Of a stretch of 64,000 bases of DNA, positions 1-8,200 are shown piece by piece (within the stretch, counting starts at the first letter, position 1; every line of letters begins with the position of its first letter). A program made the translations under genes and the position numbers. Origin of the DNA: Paenibacillus sp. NAIST15-1 (lineage in GTDB: Bacteria > Bacillota > Bacilli > Paenibacillales > Paenibacillaceae). The stretch lies in the NCBI RefSeq assembly GCF_001894745.1, contig NZ_BBYF01000007.1, positions 179,417 to 243,416 of the forward strand, read 5' to 3'. The notes beneath the pieces were generated by a model that was not told where the DNA came from, did not search any database, and saw nothing but the letters and a program-made list of their open reading frames with translations.

Positions 1-653
1 ACATCTCACATGAACTGAAGACACCGCTTGCCGTGATCAAGGCATATTCCGCAGGGGTGAAGGATGGTCTGGATGACGGTACCTACATGGATGTCATACA
101 GTCGCAAACGGATGATATGTCCGAGCTCGTTACGAAGCTGTTGGAATGGTCTCGCTTGCAGACGGAAGAGCTGAACATTGAAAATGTTCATGTCGTTAAT
201 CTTCTTGAACAAGTCATTGCGAAATATGAGCTACCTCTGCAGCAGCATTCGATTGAGTTGACCTTAAATGATCAGAATGCGGAAAGCTTTTGCGTCCAGG
301 CTGATAGGGTCAAGCTTGAAATGGTGCTGAACAATCTCGTATCGAACGCAATGAAATATACGACGAATCGGAAAATTCAGATTGATCTTACGAACAAGGA
401 TGATGCGTTAGTGCTGTTCATTCGGAATGGATGTACATTCTCCATGACTGAAGAGCAGCTGAAGCAATTGTGGGAGCCGTTCTTCGTTGCTGAGAGCTCG
501 CGGAACAAGCAGCTTAGTGGTACAGGGCTTGGTCTGGCTATTGTGAAGGGGATCCTGCAGAAGCACAAGGCGGCTTATGGCGTGCGACTGCACAATGGAG
601 ATATCGAATTTCATATTGCGCTTCCTCTATGCAAGCAGGGGGAGCAGATGTAA
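1..653 (+). CDS. Sensor histidine kinase, C-terminal part (5' end outside window)
   Basis: The open frame runs in from before the window; in phase from base 3 it reads the H-box ISHELKTPLAVIK, with the phospho-accepting His at bases 9-11, so the GTG at 33 is internal and not a start. The catalytic ATPase domain follows, with an N-box (NNLVSNAMKYT) and a G2 box (GTGLGLAIVKG). It would autophosphorylate and pass phosphate to a response regulator that should lie upstream of the window. The sensor and membrane parts are not visible. A strong terminator follows directly, so this is the last gene of its operon. Confidence 0.93.
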   Translation, partial: ISHELKTPLAVIKAYSAGVKDGLDDGTYMDVIQSQTDDMSELVTKLLEWSRLQTEELNIENVHVVNLLEQVIAKYELPLQQHSIELTLNDQNAESFCVQADRVKLEMVLNNLVSNAMKYTTNRKIQIDLTNKDDALVLFIRNGCTFSMTEEQLKQLWEPFFVAESSRNKQLSGTGLGLAIVKGILQKHKAAYGVRLHNGDIEFHIALPLCKQGEQM

Positions 654-705
654 AACTGCCTTTCAAGTAGTGTTTTCAATATACTGCTGAAAGGCAGTTT
701 TTTTT
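654..705 (+). terminator. Rho-independent terminator after the first histidine kinase
   Basis: A 12-bp stem (AACTGCCTTTCA paired with TGAAAGGCAGTT) is followed by a run of eight T. It begins immediately after the stop codon of the kinase gene. Confidence 0.9.
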
Positions 706-838
706 GTATGTAAGCAATAAATTTCATGCTCTCGTTATTAGATGATCATGTTCACGCAGACTGGTTTTCTTGATGGCTATTTTCATTTTGTCATATTGGC
801 GTAACATTGATCTCCTATGATTGGGTTGAGGTGAGATC

Positions 839-1714
839 ATGAAGGACAAGAAGTGGAGCAAGCATGCGATTCGTGTGTCTCTGATTGTGTTGCTTCTGCT
901 TGCAGGAACATTATTTTATGGCATAAAGCTGGAACCGAACAGCTTAAGTGTGACGAGGCAGATGATACTAAATCGGTATATCCCTCCAAGTTTTCATGGG
1001 ATGAAGATTGTACATTTTTCCGATGTTCATTTGGGGGATCATTTCAATGATGTTCAGCTGCTTGAACTTGTTGATCGGATTAATCAAGAACATCCAGATA
1101 TTATTGTGTTTACGGGAGATATGGTTGACAATTTCAATGCGTATGGAAATCGGAGAGACTGTTCCCAGCGAATACTAGGACAGCTGCAAGCAACATTAGG
1201 CAAGTATGCCGTATTCGGCAATCATGATCGCGGTGGAGGAGGCAGCCGGATTTATCAGCCTTATATGGAGGAAGCAGGCTTCACTGTACTCGTGAACGAT
1301 ACCAAGCAAATTCATCTCCCGAATCATGATGAATATATCACCATTAGTGGGCTTGATGATTTCTTGTTAGGTACGCCCAATATACATGGAACGCTAAAAG
1401 ACTTAGAACCTGACAACTTCAATTTACTCGTCGTGCATGAGCCGGATGTTGCCGATCAAGTTATCGATTATCCGATCGACTTGCAATTATCAGGCCACAG
1501 TCACGGGGGTCAAGTTCAATTGCCGTGGTACGGCACGATATACACGCCGCCATTAGCGAAGAAGTATGTTGAGGGGATGTATAAAATCGAGGGAACAACT
1601 ACCCTGAACAAGCCAATGAAACTCTATGTCAATCGAGGCATCGGGACGACAGAACTGCCTGTCCGTTTCCTAAGCAAGCCTGAAATTACGGTTCATACAT
1701 TGATGCGTTCGTGA
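839..1714 (+). CDS. Membrane-anchored calcineurin-like metallophosphoesterase (YkuE/YaeI type)
   Basis: A 291-residue protein with one N-terminal membrane segment (about residues 11-29) and a complete metallophosphoesterase core: SDVH (D62, H64), TGDMVD (D94), GNHD (N128, H129), a lone His at 200, and GHSHGG (H220, H222). These residues bind a two-metal centre that cleaves phosphate esters. The YkuE/YaeI family has this same layout, a membrane anchor with the enzyme outside or at the membrane surface; the substrate here cannot be told. The start at 839 has a GAGGTGAG ribosome binding site. It stands alone between a terminator and the next two-component operon. Confidence 0.9.
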   Translation: MKDKKWSKHAIRVSLIVLLLLAGTLFYGIKLEPNSLSVTRQMILNRYIPPSFHGMKIVHFSDVHLGDHFNDVQLLELVDRINQEHPDIIVFTGDMVDNFNAYGNRRDCSQRILGQLQATLGKYAVFGNHDRGGGGSRIYQPYMEEAGFTVLVNDTKQIHLPNHDEYITISGLDDFLLGTPNIHGTLKDLEPDNFNLLVVHEPDVADQVIDYPIDLQLSGHSHGGQVQLPWYGTIYTPPLAKKYVEGMYKIEGTTTLNKPMKLYVNRGIGTTELPVRFLSKPEITVHTLMRS

Positions 1715-1911
1715 GAACTCTCACAGCAATGCTTGGAGAACAGATAGGGCACTAGTTTATCCATTTGCATCCCGATGAAGGGACACGAGCGTATGGAAAT
1801 TGGCAAACACGTGCAATTGGCTGCTAGATTCGTTACACTTACATTTGCAAGTATGTAGAATGCGAATCAGATATGGGTAATCTACGATAGATATAAGGGG
1901 AGAACGGAACG

Positions 1912-2634
1912 ATGCAGCCTATTCGCGTGCTTGTCGCCGACGACGAGCGAGAGATTCGAGATTTATTGAAGAAGTACTTAGAGCGGGAATTATACACGGT
2001 AGATACAGCAGCTCACGGTGAAGAAGCGCTGCGATTGTTCGAGCAGCATAAGTATAATCTTATCATTCTCGACTTAATGATGCCTTACATAGATGGAGTA
2101 GAGGTGTGCCGTCGTATTCGGGAGAGAAGCAATGTGCCCATTTTGATGCTGACGGCGAAGGACGAAGAGATGGACAAGATTGTAGGTCTGGGTATCGGTG
2201 CTGATGATTATATGACGAAGCCCTTCAGCATACATGAACTGGTTGCAAGGAGCAAGGCATTGCTGAGAAGATTCATGATCCTAGGCAGCGAAGCCGGTAG
2301 CCTTGCAGAAGAAGGTTCAGCAACCATGCGATTTAAGGGATTAATAATTAATGTTAAAAAATATGTAGTTACCCGCAATGGGCAAGAAGTAAATCTGACC
2401 GCCAAGGAATTTGAGTTGTTGAGATTGTTCGCTTCTCATCCTGAGCAGGTATTTACGAAGACGCAGATTTTTAGACAGGTGTGGGGATCAGAATACATTG
2501 AGGACGATAATACAGTTATGGTTCATATTCGTAAGCTTCGGCTGAAAATTGAAACAGACCCATCTGAACCGAAGCTGATTCAGACGGTGTGGGGCATTGG
2601 CTATAAGTTTACAGGTGAACGCGATGAGGCATGA
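1912..2634 (+). CDS. OmpR/PhoB-family response regulator
   Basis: 240 residues: a receiver domain (about 1-118) with the acidic pocket VADDE and phospho-acceptor D54 in LIILDLMMPY, then a winged-helix DNA-binding domain (about 145-237) with the family's typical TAKEFELLRLF and VWGIGYKF segments. A GGGGAG site precedes the ATG. Its stop overlaps the start of the partner kinase, so the two are translationally coupled. With the ABC exporter genes downstream it forms the usual module for sensing and expelling a cell-envelope antibiotic or peptide; the actual signal is unknown. Confidence 0.94.
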   Translation: MQPIRVLVADDEREIRDLLKKYLERELYTVDTAAHGEEALRLFEQHKYNLIILDLMMPYIDGVEVCRRIRERSNVPILMLTAKDEEMDKIVGLGIGADDYMTKPFSIHELVARSKALLRRFMILGSEAGSLAEEGSATMRFKGLIINVKKYVVTRNGQEVNLTAKEFELLRLFASHPEQVFTKTQIFRQVWGSEYIEDDNTVMVHIRKLRLKIETDPSEPKLIQTVWGIGYKFTGERDEA

Positions 2635-3664
2635 CAAAAACAGTCTAATGCTGGTTATTTTATTAATGGGATTAACTATATGGTTCGTCATCGATAGTAT
2701 GACAATACAGCCTCTAGGTATATACAGGTGGGGGCTGTTTGCTGTGTTGTTTACCGTTGCTGCGCTGCTGCTCTACAGACGTGTTCGGTTTATAGCGGAG
2801 GTTAGGAGCCATGCTGCCGCCGTGAAGCGTGCTGTTCGCGGCAATGTCAATACGAGACTGCTGGCGAATGAATCTGAGGCGTATGATGAGATGCTCTTTT
2901 CGATTAATGAATTAATTGAGCAGATGGAGAAGCTTCAAGTGAATGCAATTCGATCCGATGCTGCCCGCAAGAGGCTTCTCGCTAATATCTCGCATGATAT
3001 ACGAACACCGCTTACTTCGATTATCGGTTATGTCGATGCATTGCAGGATGAACATATCTCTTCAGAGCAAGAGAGGGATGAGTGTGTTGCGATTATTTCA
3101 GCGAAGGCGCAAGCGCTTAAGGAATTGATCGACCATATCTTCCAGATGGCGAAGCTGGATGCGGATGAAGTCGAGATGAGATGGGAGTCATTAGATGCTG
3201 CGGAGCTGCTGAGGGAAGCGTTGATTTCATTTCTGCCAGAGTTGAAAAAGAACGGTATGGATCTAGCGGTTCAGATTCCTGAGGAGTCCTGTATGGTTGC
3301 AATGGATCGCTATGGGTACATCCGAATTTTGAACAACCTGATCAAGAATGCGATACAGTATGGCAAGGATGGTCAGGTATTAGGGGTGGAACTAGAGCGG
3401 AATGGGGCGAACATTGCCATTACGATATGGGATAAAGGGCCGGGAATTCCAGTGGACGAGTTAACGAAGGTATTCGAGCGAACCTACCGCTCCGAACGAT
3501 CACGGAGTCTGCTTCATGGCGGTAGCGGGCTAGGATTAGCAATTACGAAGGCGTTTGTCGATAAGCTTGGCGGGCACATCTCCGTGTTAAGCGAGCCGCA
3601 TGTCCGAACTGCCTTTATCGTCAATATTCCCATTCGAAAGACATTGCCACCAGTTAAGAGATAG
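2624..3664 (+). CDS. Sensor histidine kinase, partner of the upstream response regulator
   Basis: I place the start at the ATG at 2624, inside the end of the regulator gene, with AGGTGA a few bases before it. The 346-residue protein has two close N-terminal membrane helices (about 8-26 and 33-51) with almost no outside loop, a short linker, the H-box NISHDIRTPL with His124, an N-box (NNLIKNAIQYG), a G1 box (DKGPGIP) and a G2 box (GGSGLGLAITK). Kinases with such a minimal sensor usually work with an ABC transporter; one is encoded directly downstream. Confidence 0.93.
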   Translation: MRHDKNSLMLVILLMGLTIWFVIDSMTIQPLGIYRWGLFAVLFTVAALLLYRRVRFIAEVRSHAAAVKRAVRGNVNTRLLANESEAYDEMLFSINELIEQMEKLQVNAIRSDAARKRLLANISHDIRTPLTSIIGYVDALQDEHISSEQERDECVAIISAKAQALKELIDHIFQMAKLDADEVEMRWESLDAAELLREALISFLPELKKNGMDLAVQIPEESCMVAMDRYGYIRILNNLIKNAIQYGKDGQVLGVELERNGANIAITIWDKGPGIPVDELTKVFERTYRSERSRSLLHGGSGLGLAITKAFVDKLGGHISVLSEPHVRTAFIVNIPIRKTLPPVKR

Positions 3665-3735
3665 TTAAGAACTCATTAAGCAGCATTTAAAATCAACCCC
3701 TTACGATAATAGTAGACTTACTCAGGAGGTGCTGC

Positions 3736-4656
3736 ATGAGCACGATCATACGTACGACCCGGCTCACGAAGCAGTATGGGGAACAGATTGCTGTTCATGA
3801 TCTGAACATGAATGTGAAGCAAGGCGAGATATACGGCTTTCTTGGTCGCAATGGCGCTGGCAAAACAACGACTATCCGCATGCTGCTTGGATTAATCAAG
3901 CCTACAGAAGGGGAAATTGAACTATTCGGGCAGCAATTGAACGCTAAGCCTAGAGAAATCCTGTCCCGAATCGGTTCGATGGTGGAGCATCCCGGATTCT
4001 ATGAGAATTTAACGGCATATGAGAATTTGCTCATTAATGCGAAGCTGATGGGCGTATACAAACGAAATGCGTTGGAGGAAGCACTAGAAACGGTGGGGCT
4101 GCAGGAAGAGACGAAGAAGCTGGTAGGTCAATATTCGATGGGGATGAAGCAGCGTCTCGGGATTGCCAGAGCGATCCTGCATCATCCAGAGCTGCTTATT
4201 CTTGATGAACCAACGAATGGCCTTGATCCGATTGGCATTAAGGAGATGCGCAAGCTCATTAAATCATTAGCGGTAGAACGCAACATCACTGTGCTTATAT
4301 CCAGTCATATTTTATCCGAGGTTGAGCAGCTTGCCGACCAGCTTGGAATTATCCATGAGGGGAAGCTGCTTGAGGAAATTTCAATTGGAGAGCTGCATAA
4401 ACGAAATCGCAGATATATCGAGTTCCGTGTGTCCAATGACAATAAGGCAGCGATGCTGCTCGAGTCGCGAGCGGGCGTCCATGATTATGAAATCCATGGT
4501 GACGGATTGATACGTGTATATTCACGGATTGGAGAACAGAACAAGCTGAATAAGATGTTTGTTCAGAACGATATTGATGTGTTCAAAATGACACTCCACG
4601 AGGACACGCTTGAAGATTATTTCGTAAAGCGGATTGGTGGTGGTACGATTGGTTAA
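3736..4656 (+). CDS. ABC transporter ATP-binding protein, BcrA-like
   Basis: 306 residues with Walker A (GRNGAGKTTT, about 37-46), the signature YSMGMKQRL and Walker B (LLILDEPTNG), followed by the long C-terminal tail seen in bacitracin/lantibiotic exporter ATPases of the BcrA type. It would power the permease encoded next, whose gene overlaps its end. Start at 3736 has a near-perfect CAGGAGGTG site. It follows the two-component pair by 71 bases, so it is probably regulated by it. Self-protection against a peptide antibiotic is the likely role, by analogy only. Confidence 0.92.
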   Translation: MSTIIRTTRLTKQYGEQIAVHDLNMNVKQGEIYGFLGRNGAGKTTTIRMLLGLIKPTEGEIELFGQQLNAKPREILSRIGSMVEHPGFYENLTAYENLLINAKLMGVYKRNALEEALETVGLQEETKKLVGQYSMGMKQRLGIARAILHHPELLILDEPTNGLDPIGIKEMRKLIKSLAVERNITVLISSHILSEVEQLADQLGIIHEGKLLEEISIGELHKRNRRYIEFRVSNDNKAAMLLESRAGVHDYEIHGDGLIRVYSRIGEQNKLNKMFVQNDIDVFKMTLHEDTLEDYFVKRIGGGTIG

Positions 4657-5383
4657 TTTGCTCTATACCGAGTTATTGAAGCTGAAACGATCGAAGATGT
4701 TTCTCGTGAGTATAATTGGGGCGTCTGCCGCACCAATTATGATGTTCATCGCATACTTGAGCCAGATGAAGCGTGAGCCAGAGAAAGTAATCCCTTTCGA
4801 AATTTCATTTTATAACACGAATCTGAATGTGATGCTGCTGCTTGGAGTACTGTTGTATGGTGTTATTACTGCATATTTATTCAATCGAGAATTTGTGGAG
4901 GATACACTCAAGAACCTGCTTACAATCCCGGTATCAAGAGTTGCTCTAATCGCGAGCAAAATGCTTATGCTGCTCATATGGATACTTCTATTGACGATGG
5001 TGGCATGGGTGCTTACATTGGGATTCGGATTTTTTATCAAATCAGACGGGGTAAGTGCCACGGTACTGGTGTCTTCATTGGGTGACTATGTACTAGGTGC
5101 TGTCCTTATGTTCCTGTTGTCCACACCGACGATTTGGGTAACCTTCTTATTCAAAAATTATGTGCCGACCATCATGTTCACAGCGGTGATCACGTTAGGG
5201 AATGTTACCGTGATCAGTTCCGATTACAAGGCGATTTTCCCTTGGTCAGCTGCACATGTAATTGTGACACAAAGTTATGTAGCGGATTATCCGCCTCTAT
5301 ACTCGTTTATTGCGGTCGGTATCACTTCGCTATTCGGCTTAGTAGCAAGCGTTCTGTATTTCAACAGAATGGATATTAAATGA
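4634..5383 (+). CDS. ABC-2 type transporter permease
   Basis: About 249 residues with roughly six hydrophobic segments, starting with the LLYTELLKLKRSK amphipathic stretch common to ABC-2/BcrB permeases. It overlaps the ATPase gene by about 20 bases. The exact start is uncertain: GTG at 4634 or 4637 and TTG at 4649 are all possible. It would form the membrane channel for the ATPase just upstream. A hairpin with a T-rich tail follows the stop. Confidence 0.88.
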   Translation: MVVVRLVNLLYTELLKLKRSKMFLVSIIGASAAPIMMFIAYLSQMKREPEKVIPFEISFYNTNLNVMLLLGVLLYGVITAYLFNREFVEDTLKNLLTIPVSRVALIASKMLMLLIWILLLTMVAWVLTLGFGFFIKSDGVSATVLVSSLGDYVLGAVLMFLLSTPTIWVTFLFKNYVPTIMFTAVITLGNVTVISSDYKAIFPWSAAHVIVTQSYVADYPPLYSFIAVGITSLFGLVASVLYFNRMDIK

Positions 5384-5991
5384 AGTGAAATATATAGGAA
5401 GTTAATTGAAGCAGATCGACCTCCGGGTCGGTCTATTTTACGTTCTCTACCAAACAACATGGCGGACGCGTAGAGAATGAGGATCAAAGCAATCAGGAAT
5501 ACAGCTACAACCTTTAGCAAGTGTTTTATGATGATGATCTCCCTTCAAGAGGCAATATGAATGAGATGGGGAATAGGTAGGCATTGCAAAAATAAAATTT
5601 CTTATTTCCGTAGCGGATCATTCTTTTGCATGGTTATGCACATTGCTGCTTGAAGAGACAAAAAGGAGTGAGGTTCGGCATGGAACTGACTCTGTTTTTC
5701 TGTGATTATGTTGAACATCACTGTCACAATGGCTCGAAACCGCGCGGTTGCCCGGGAAATGAGAGTACAAGCACGGGAAATGAGTATGGATTGCTGGGGA
5801 ATTTCCATCGAGTAAGGAAACTTCCTTATCGGGTTGGTTTCTCCATCTGGATACTGGCGATGACCAGAATGGGATCGTAGTGCTTCTGTGGAATGTAAGG
5901 TAAGAAAAAACAAAAAATCATTGATCTGAATATTGATCCATATCTAATATATGAGGTGAAACAATCAATAGAAAGCCACATGGGAGGGAGC
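5384..5991. other. 608-bp stretch without a convincing gene
   Basis: Besides the terminator, two weak candidates lie here. On the minus strand a hydrophobic frame (LLKVVAVFLIALILILY, from 5520 downward) has AAGGGAG upstream but only a TTG at poor spacing, and its later codons run through the terminator. On the plus strand a 67-codon frame from 5680 has a GGAG site but no family resemblance I can see. Neither is called as a gene. Confidence 0.5.
5413..5440 (+). terminator. Probable terminator of the two-component/ABC operon
   Basis: A 9-bp stem (AGATCGACC with GGTCGGTCT, one G-U pair) with a TCCG loop is followed by ATTTTA. The T-run is short, so strength is uncertain. Confidence 0.6.
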
Positions 5992-5995
5992 ATGA

Positions 5996-6760
5996 ATGGA
6001 TCTGAGCTACTCGATTTATGGAACAGGCGAGCCGATTGTGCTGATTCACAGCGGAGGCGTCGATTCAAGGGCATGGGGGGAGCTAGTACCACTTCTCGCA
6101 ACAACTCACCAGGTCGTTACCTTTGATGCTCGTGGTACGGGGCGATCGCCCGTACCGCAAGTACCGTTCAACCTTGTCGAGGATTTACGTCAACTGCTGG
6201 ACGACCTGAAGCTGGAACAGGTGACCCTAGTTGGGCATTCTATAGGCGGAGAATTGGCTACTAACTTTACATTAACCTTCCCGGATAGAGTCGCTCGACT
6301 GATCGCTGTTGCTCCATCCTTGACAGGTTTCATCTTCTCAGAGACGTATCGGGGCTGGATTCAGCAATTGAATTCACTCGCTCCGGATGTGGGCAAGATG
6401 ATACAGTTTTCATTGGAGGGGCCAATTTATCGAACGGTCATGGCTAGCGGTCAGCGTGATATCTTTATTGATATGCACACCCAATACTTTACGCGTGTCT
6501 TCACAGAGTGGCGCAGCTTTGAGGTGATATGGCCTCAGCCACCTGCGATCGAACAGTTGGAGGAAATCGCGGTTCCTACCTTGTTTATGTACGGGACAGT
6601 GGAGTGGGACGATATGCGCATGATCGCGGAGGAGTTCAAGCGGATACCACGTATTGCTTTCGTCGAAATAGAAGGTGCAGACCACATGCTCCCATTGACG
6701 CATCCTCAAGAAATGGCCTCGCACATTCTATCTTTTTTGGCAGCAGGGGATGAATCGTAG
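5996..6760 (+). CDS. Alpha/beta hydrolase
   Basis: 254 residues with an alpha/beta-hydrolase fold: an HSGG oxyanion stretch near residue 18, the FDARGTGRS segment, the nucleophile elbow GHSIGG with Ser82, and a C-terminal GADHMLPL that supplies the catalytic His. There is no signal peptide, so it is cytosolic. The substrate is not identifiable. GGGAGG lies before two closely spaced ATGs (5992 and 5996); only the second is in frame. It has no obvious operon partner; a hairpin without a T-run follows at 6790. Confidence 0.88.
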   Translation: MDLSYSIYGTGEPIVLIHSGGVDSRAWGELVPLLATTHQVVTFDARGTGRSPVPQVPFNLVEDLRQLLDDLKLEQVTLVGHSIGGELATNFTLTFPDRVARLIAVAPSLTGFIFSETYRGWIQQLNSLAPDVGKMIQFSLEGPIYRTVMASGQRDIFIDMHTQYFTRVFTEWRSFEVIWPQPPAIEQLEEIAVPTLFMYGTVEWDDMRMIAEEFKRIPRIAFVEIEGADHMLPLTHPQEMASHILSFLAAGDES

Positions 6761-6789
6761 GGTACAAACTCCGTGACATTTCACGAATC

Positions 6790-6830
6790 AGCGGCAGTCA
6801 GACACGACTCTGGTGTCTTGTACTGCCGCT
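6790..6830. repeat. Inverted repeat after the hydrolase gene
   Basis: AGCGGCAGT pairs with ACTGCCGCT, with an inner GACAC/GTGTC stem. No T-run follows, so it may be a weak terminator or an mRNA 3'-end structure. It is followed at 6831-6854 by two copies of the 12-mer ATATCTGTATCT. Confidence 0.55.
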
Positions 6831-6916
6831 ATATCTGTATCTATATCTGTATCTGGTCGATATCTTAACGTTCCAGTGTAACTCATAATCATACTATGCA
6901 AGTTAACCAATGATCA

Positions 6917-7198
6917 TTAAATCGTGATCGTGCGATGTGGTTTGCTATAATGCGATGTTCCGCCACCACCGACGATCACTCTTCCGCCTCTCGGAAACAC
7001 CAATCGCTTGTTTATCCCGCCTGACAGTATTACCTCAACTTTAGCCCGGTTTGCAGTTGCAATGTAAATAACATACCCACTTCTTGAAATTTCCGTTCTC
7101 CAATTCCGATCAAACTCAGATCGCAGTACCCGGTTTGAATACACCTGATTTACCACATCAGATGATCTCGATGTTCGTAGCGCTTTAGATTTGCTCAT
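6917..7198 (-). CDS. Hypothetical protein, 93 aa
   Basis: A minus-strand frame with a good GGAGGG site eight bases before its ATG. The product is basic, with an Arg/Ser-rich N-terminus, a central RSGYVIYIATANRAKVEVILSG stretch likely to form beta strands, and a Gly-rich patch (RGGRVIVGGGG) near the end. I do not recognise the family. There is no signal peptide or membrane segment, and it points away from both neighbours. The ribosome binding site and strand-like pattern make it a plausible real gene, but no function can be given. Confidence 0.6.
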   Translation of the reverse strand: MSKSKALRTSRSSDVVNQVYSNRVLRSEFDRNWRTEISRSGYVIYIATANRAKVEVILSGGINKRLVFPRGGRVIVGGGGTSHYSKPHRTITI

Positions 7199-7238
7199 CG
7201 GATGTTTCCCTCCGTCTATTCAAAATGAATTGACATGA

Positions 7239-7272
7239 ATCACTTCTAGTAATCACTTCTAGTAATCACTTC
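7239..7272. repeat. Short tandem repeat, 13-bp unit
   Basis: The unit AATCACTTCTAGT occurs twice in full and a third time in part (AATCACTTC) without gaps. It lies upstream of the small minus-strand gene. Confidence 0.8.
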
Positions 7273-7593
7273 CAATTATTATATGCTTGTTCATATCCGA
7301 TGTTTGGATTGTGTATGTGGTAATCAAAAAATGTGCTGATTTGACTCCAATGTCATGGTTAAATAAAAAAAGTTGAGATTGGAGAGATCGCCATCCCGTC
7401 GCTGAAAAGGGGAATATTCGAATTTTTTTATCATGTATTTCTCTACAATTCCAAAATAAATGATCTCCAATATTCGTCTGAGGTGTGGTACGATAGTAAT
7501 GTTTTGTGCCAATAGTCGACATGAAATTTGATAGAGAAAGCGTCATAAAATGGACCTTGCCATTTCTCTTAAAATTGTATATGATTCTATAGC
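7273..7593. other. Intergenic stretch before the nrd promoter
   Basis: AT-rich DNA with overlapping minus-strand frames (95 and 62 codons) that have no convincing ribosome binding site and no family resemblance. I see no supported gene here. Confidence 0.5.
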
Positions 7594-7609
7594 GAACTAT
7601 ATATAGTTG
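7594..7609. promoter_or_regulatory. NrdR box 1 upstream of nrdI
   Basis: GAACTATATATAGTTG matches the NrdR consensus (acaCwAtATaTwgtgt type) and is nearly a perfect palindrome. Its centre lies 32 bp, about three helical turns, from the centre of box 2, the spacing known for paired NrdR sites. NrdR, an ATP-cone zinc protein, represses ribonucleotide reductase genes when dATP is high. Confidence 0.88.
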
Positions 7610-7625
7610 GTTTAATGCGATACAT

Positions 7626-7641
7626 ACACTATATATTGTGA
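7626..7641. promoter_or_regulatory. NrdR box 2 upstream of nrdI
   Basis: ACACTATATATTGTGA matches the NrdR consensus almost fully. Together with box 1 it marks the control region of the nrdI-nrdE-nrdF operon, about 190 bases before the nrdI start. Confidence 0.9.
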
Positions 7642-7828
7642 CAGCAATTGGAATCGAGCGGCGCCACGCGCCAGATTCTAAGACATGCCTATTCAGAGAT
7701 TGAGAGATTAAAGCGACAGCATAAACGCAATTAGGGTACGCAACGTGTCGATCGCTTTGATCCTTGTTTTTGAATGAGCATTTTTTGTTCGTTCCATTTG
7801 CAAACTAGTCGAACAACGGAGGGGTCAC

Positions 7829-8200
7829 GTGCTTATCGCTTACGATTCGAAGACGGGTAACGTGAAACGATTCGTCGATAAATTGGATTTGGAGTGTGTT
7901 CGTGTCACGCCTGACACCAAGCTTAATGAACCCTTTATCCTGATTACGTACACGACCGGGTTCGGACAAGTTCCACAGTCCACGCAAGAGTTTCTGGAAG
8001 AACACAGTCATTTGCTCCAAGGTGTCGCGGCCAGCGGCAACATGAACTGGGGCACTCGGTATGGGCTTGCAGCTGACCATATTTCCAGAGAATACTCCGT
8101 CCCCGTACTGATGAAGTTTGAACTCAGCGGGACAAAACGAGATGTAGACAACTTTATTCGGGAGGTCCATGACTTTGATACCAAAATGGATACAGCTTAA
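7829..8200 (+). CDS. nrdI: NrdI, flavodoxin-like partner of class Ib ribonucleotide reductase
   Basis: A 123-residue flavodoxin-type protein starting with a GTG behind GGAGGGG; its N-terminus (LIAYDSKTGNVKRF) is the FMN phosphate-binding loop of NrdI, and TTGFGQVP and GNMNWGTRYG are the flavin-contact loops. NrdI supplies the oxidant that builds the dimanganese-tyrosyl radical cofactor of NrdF. Its 3' end overlaps nrdE by 32 bases, and the operon is preceded by two NrdR boxes. Length and order match other Bacillota. Confidence 0.95.
   Translation: MLIAYDSKTGNVKRFVDKLDLECVRVTPDTKLNEPFILITYTTGFGQVPQSTQEFLEEHSHLLQGVAASGNMNWGTRYGLAADHISREYSVPVLMKFELSGTKRDVDNFIREVHDFDTKMDTA

Noticed and set aside
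5287..5520. 77-codon hydrophobic minus-strand frame
   Set aside because: Only a TTG start at poor distance from AAGGGAG, and its codons pass through the terminator and the end of the permease gene. A small membrane peptide cannot be wholly excluded.
5659..5880. 67-84 codon plus-strand frame (MELTLFFCDYVEHHCH...)
   Set aside because: GGAG site is present but spacing is long and the product shows no domain; too weak to call.
7259..7546. 95- and 62-codon minus-strand frames before the nrd promoter
   Set aside because: No good ribosome binding sites, AT-driven composition and mutual overlap.
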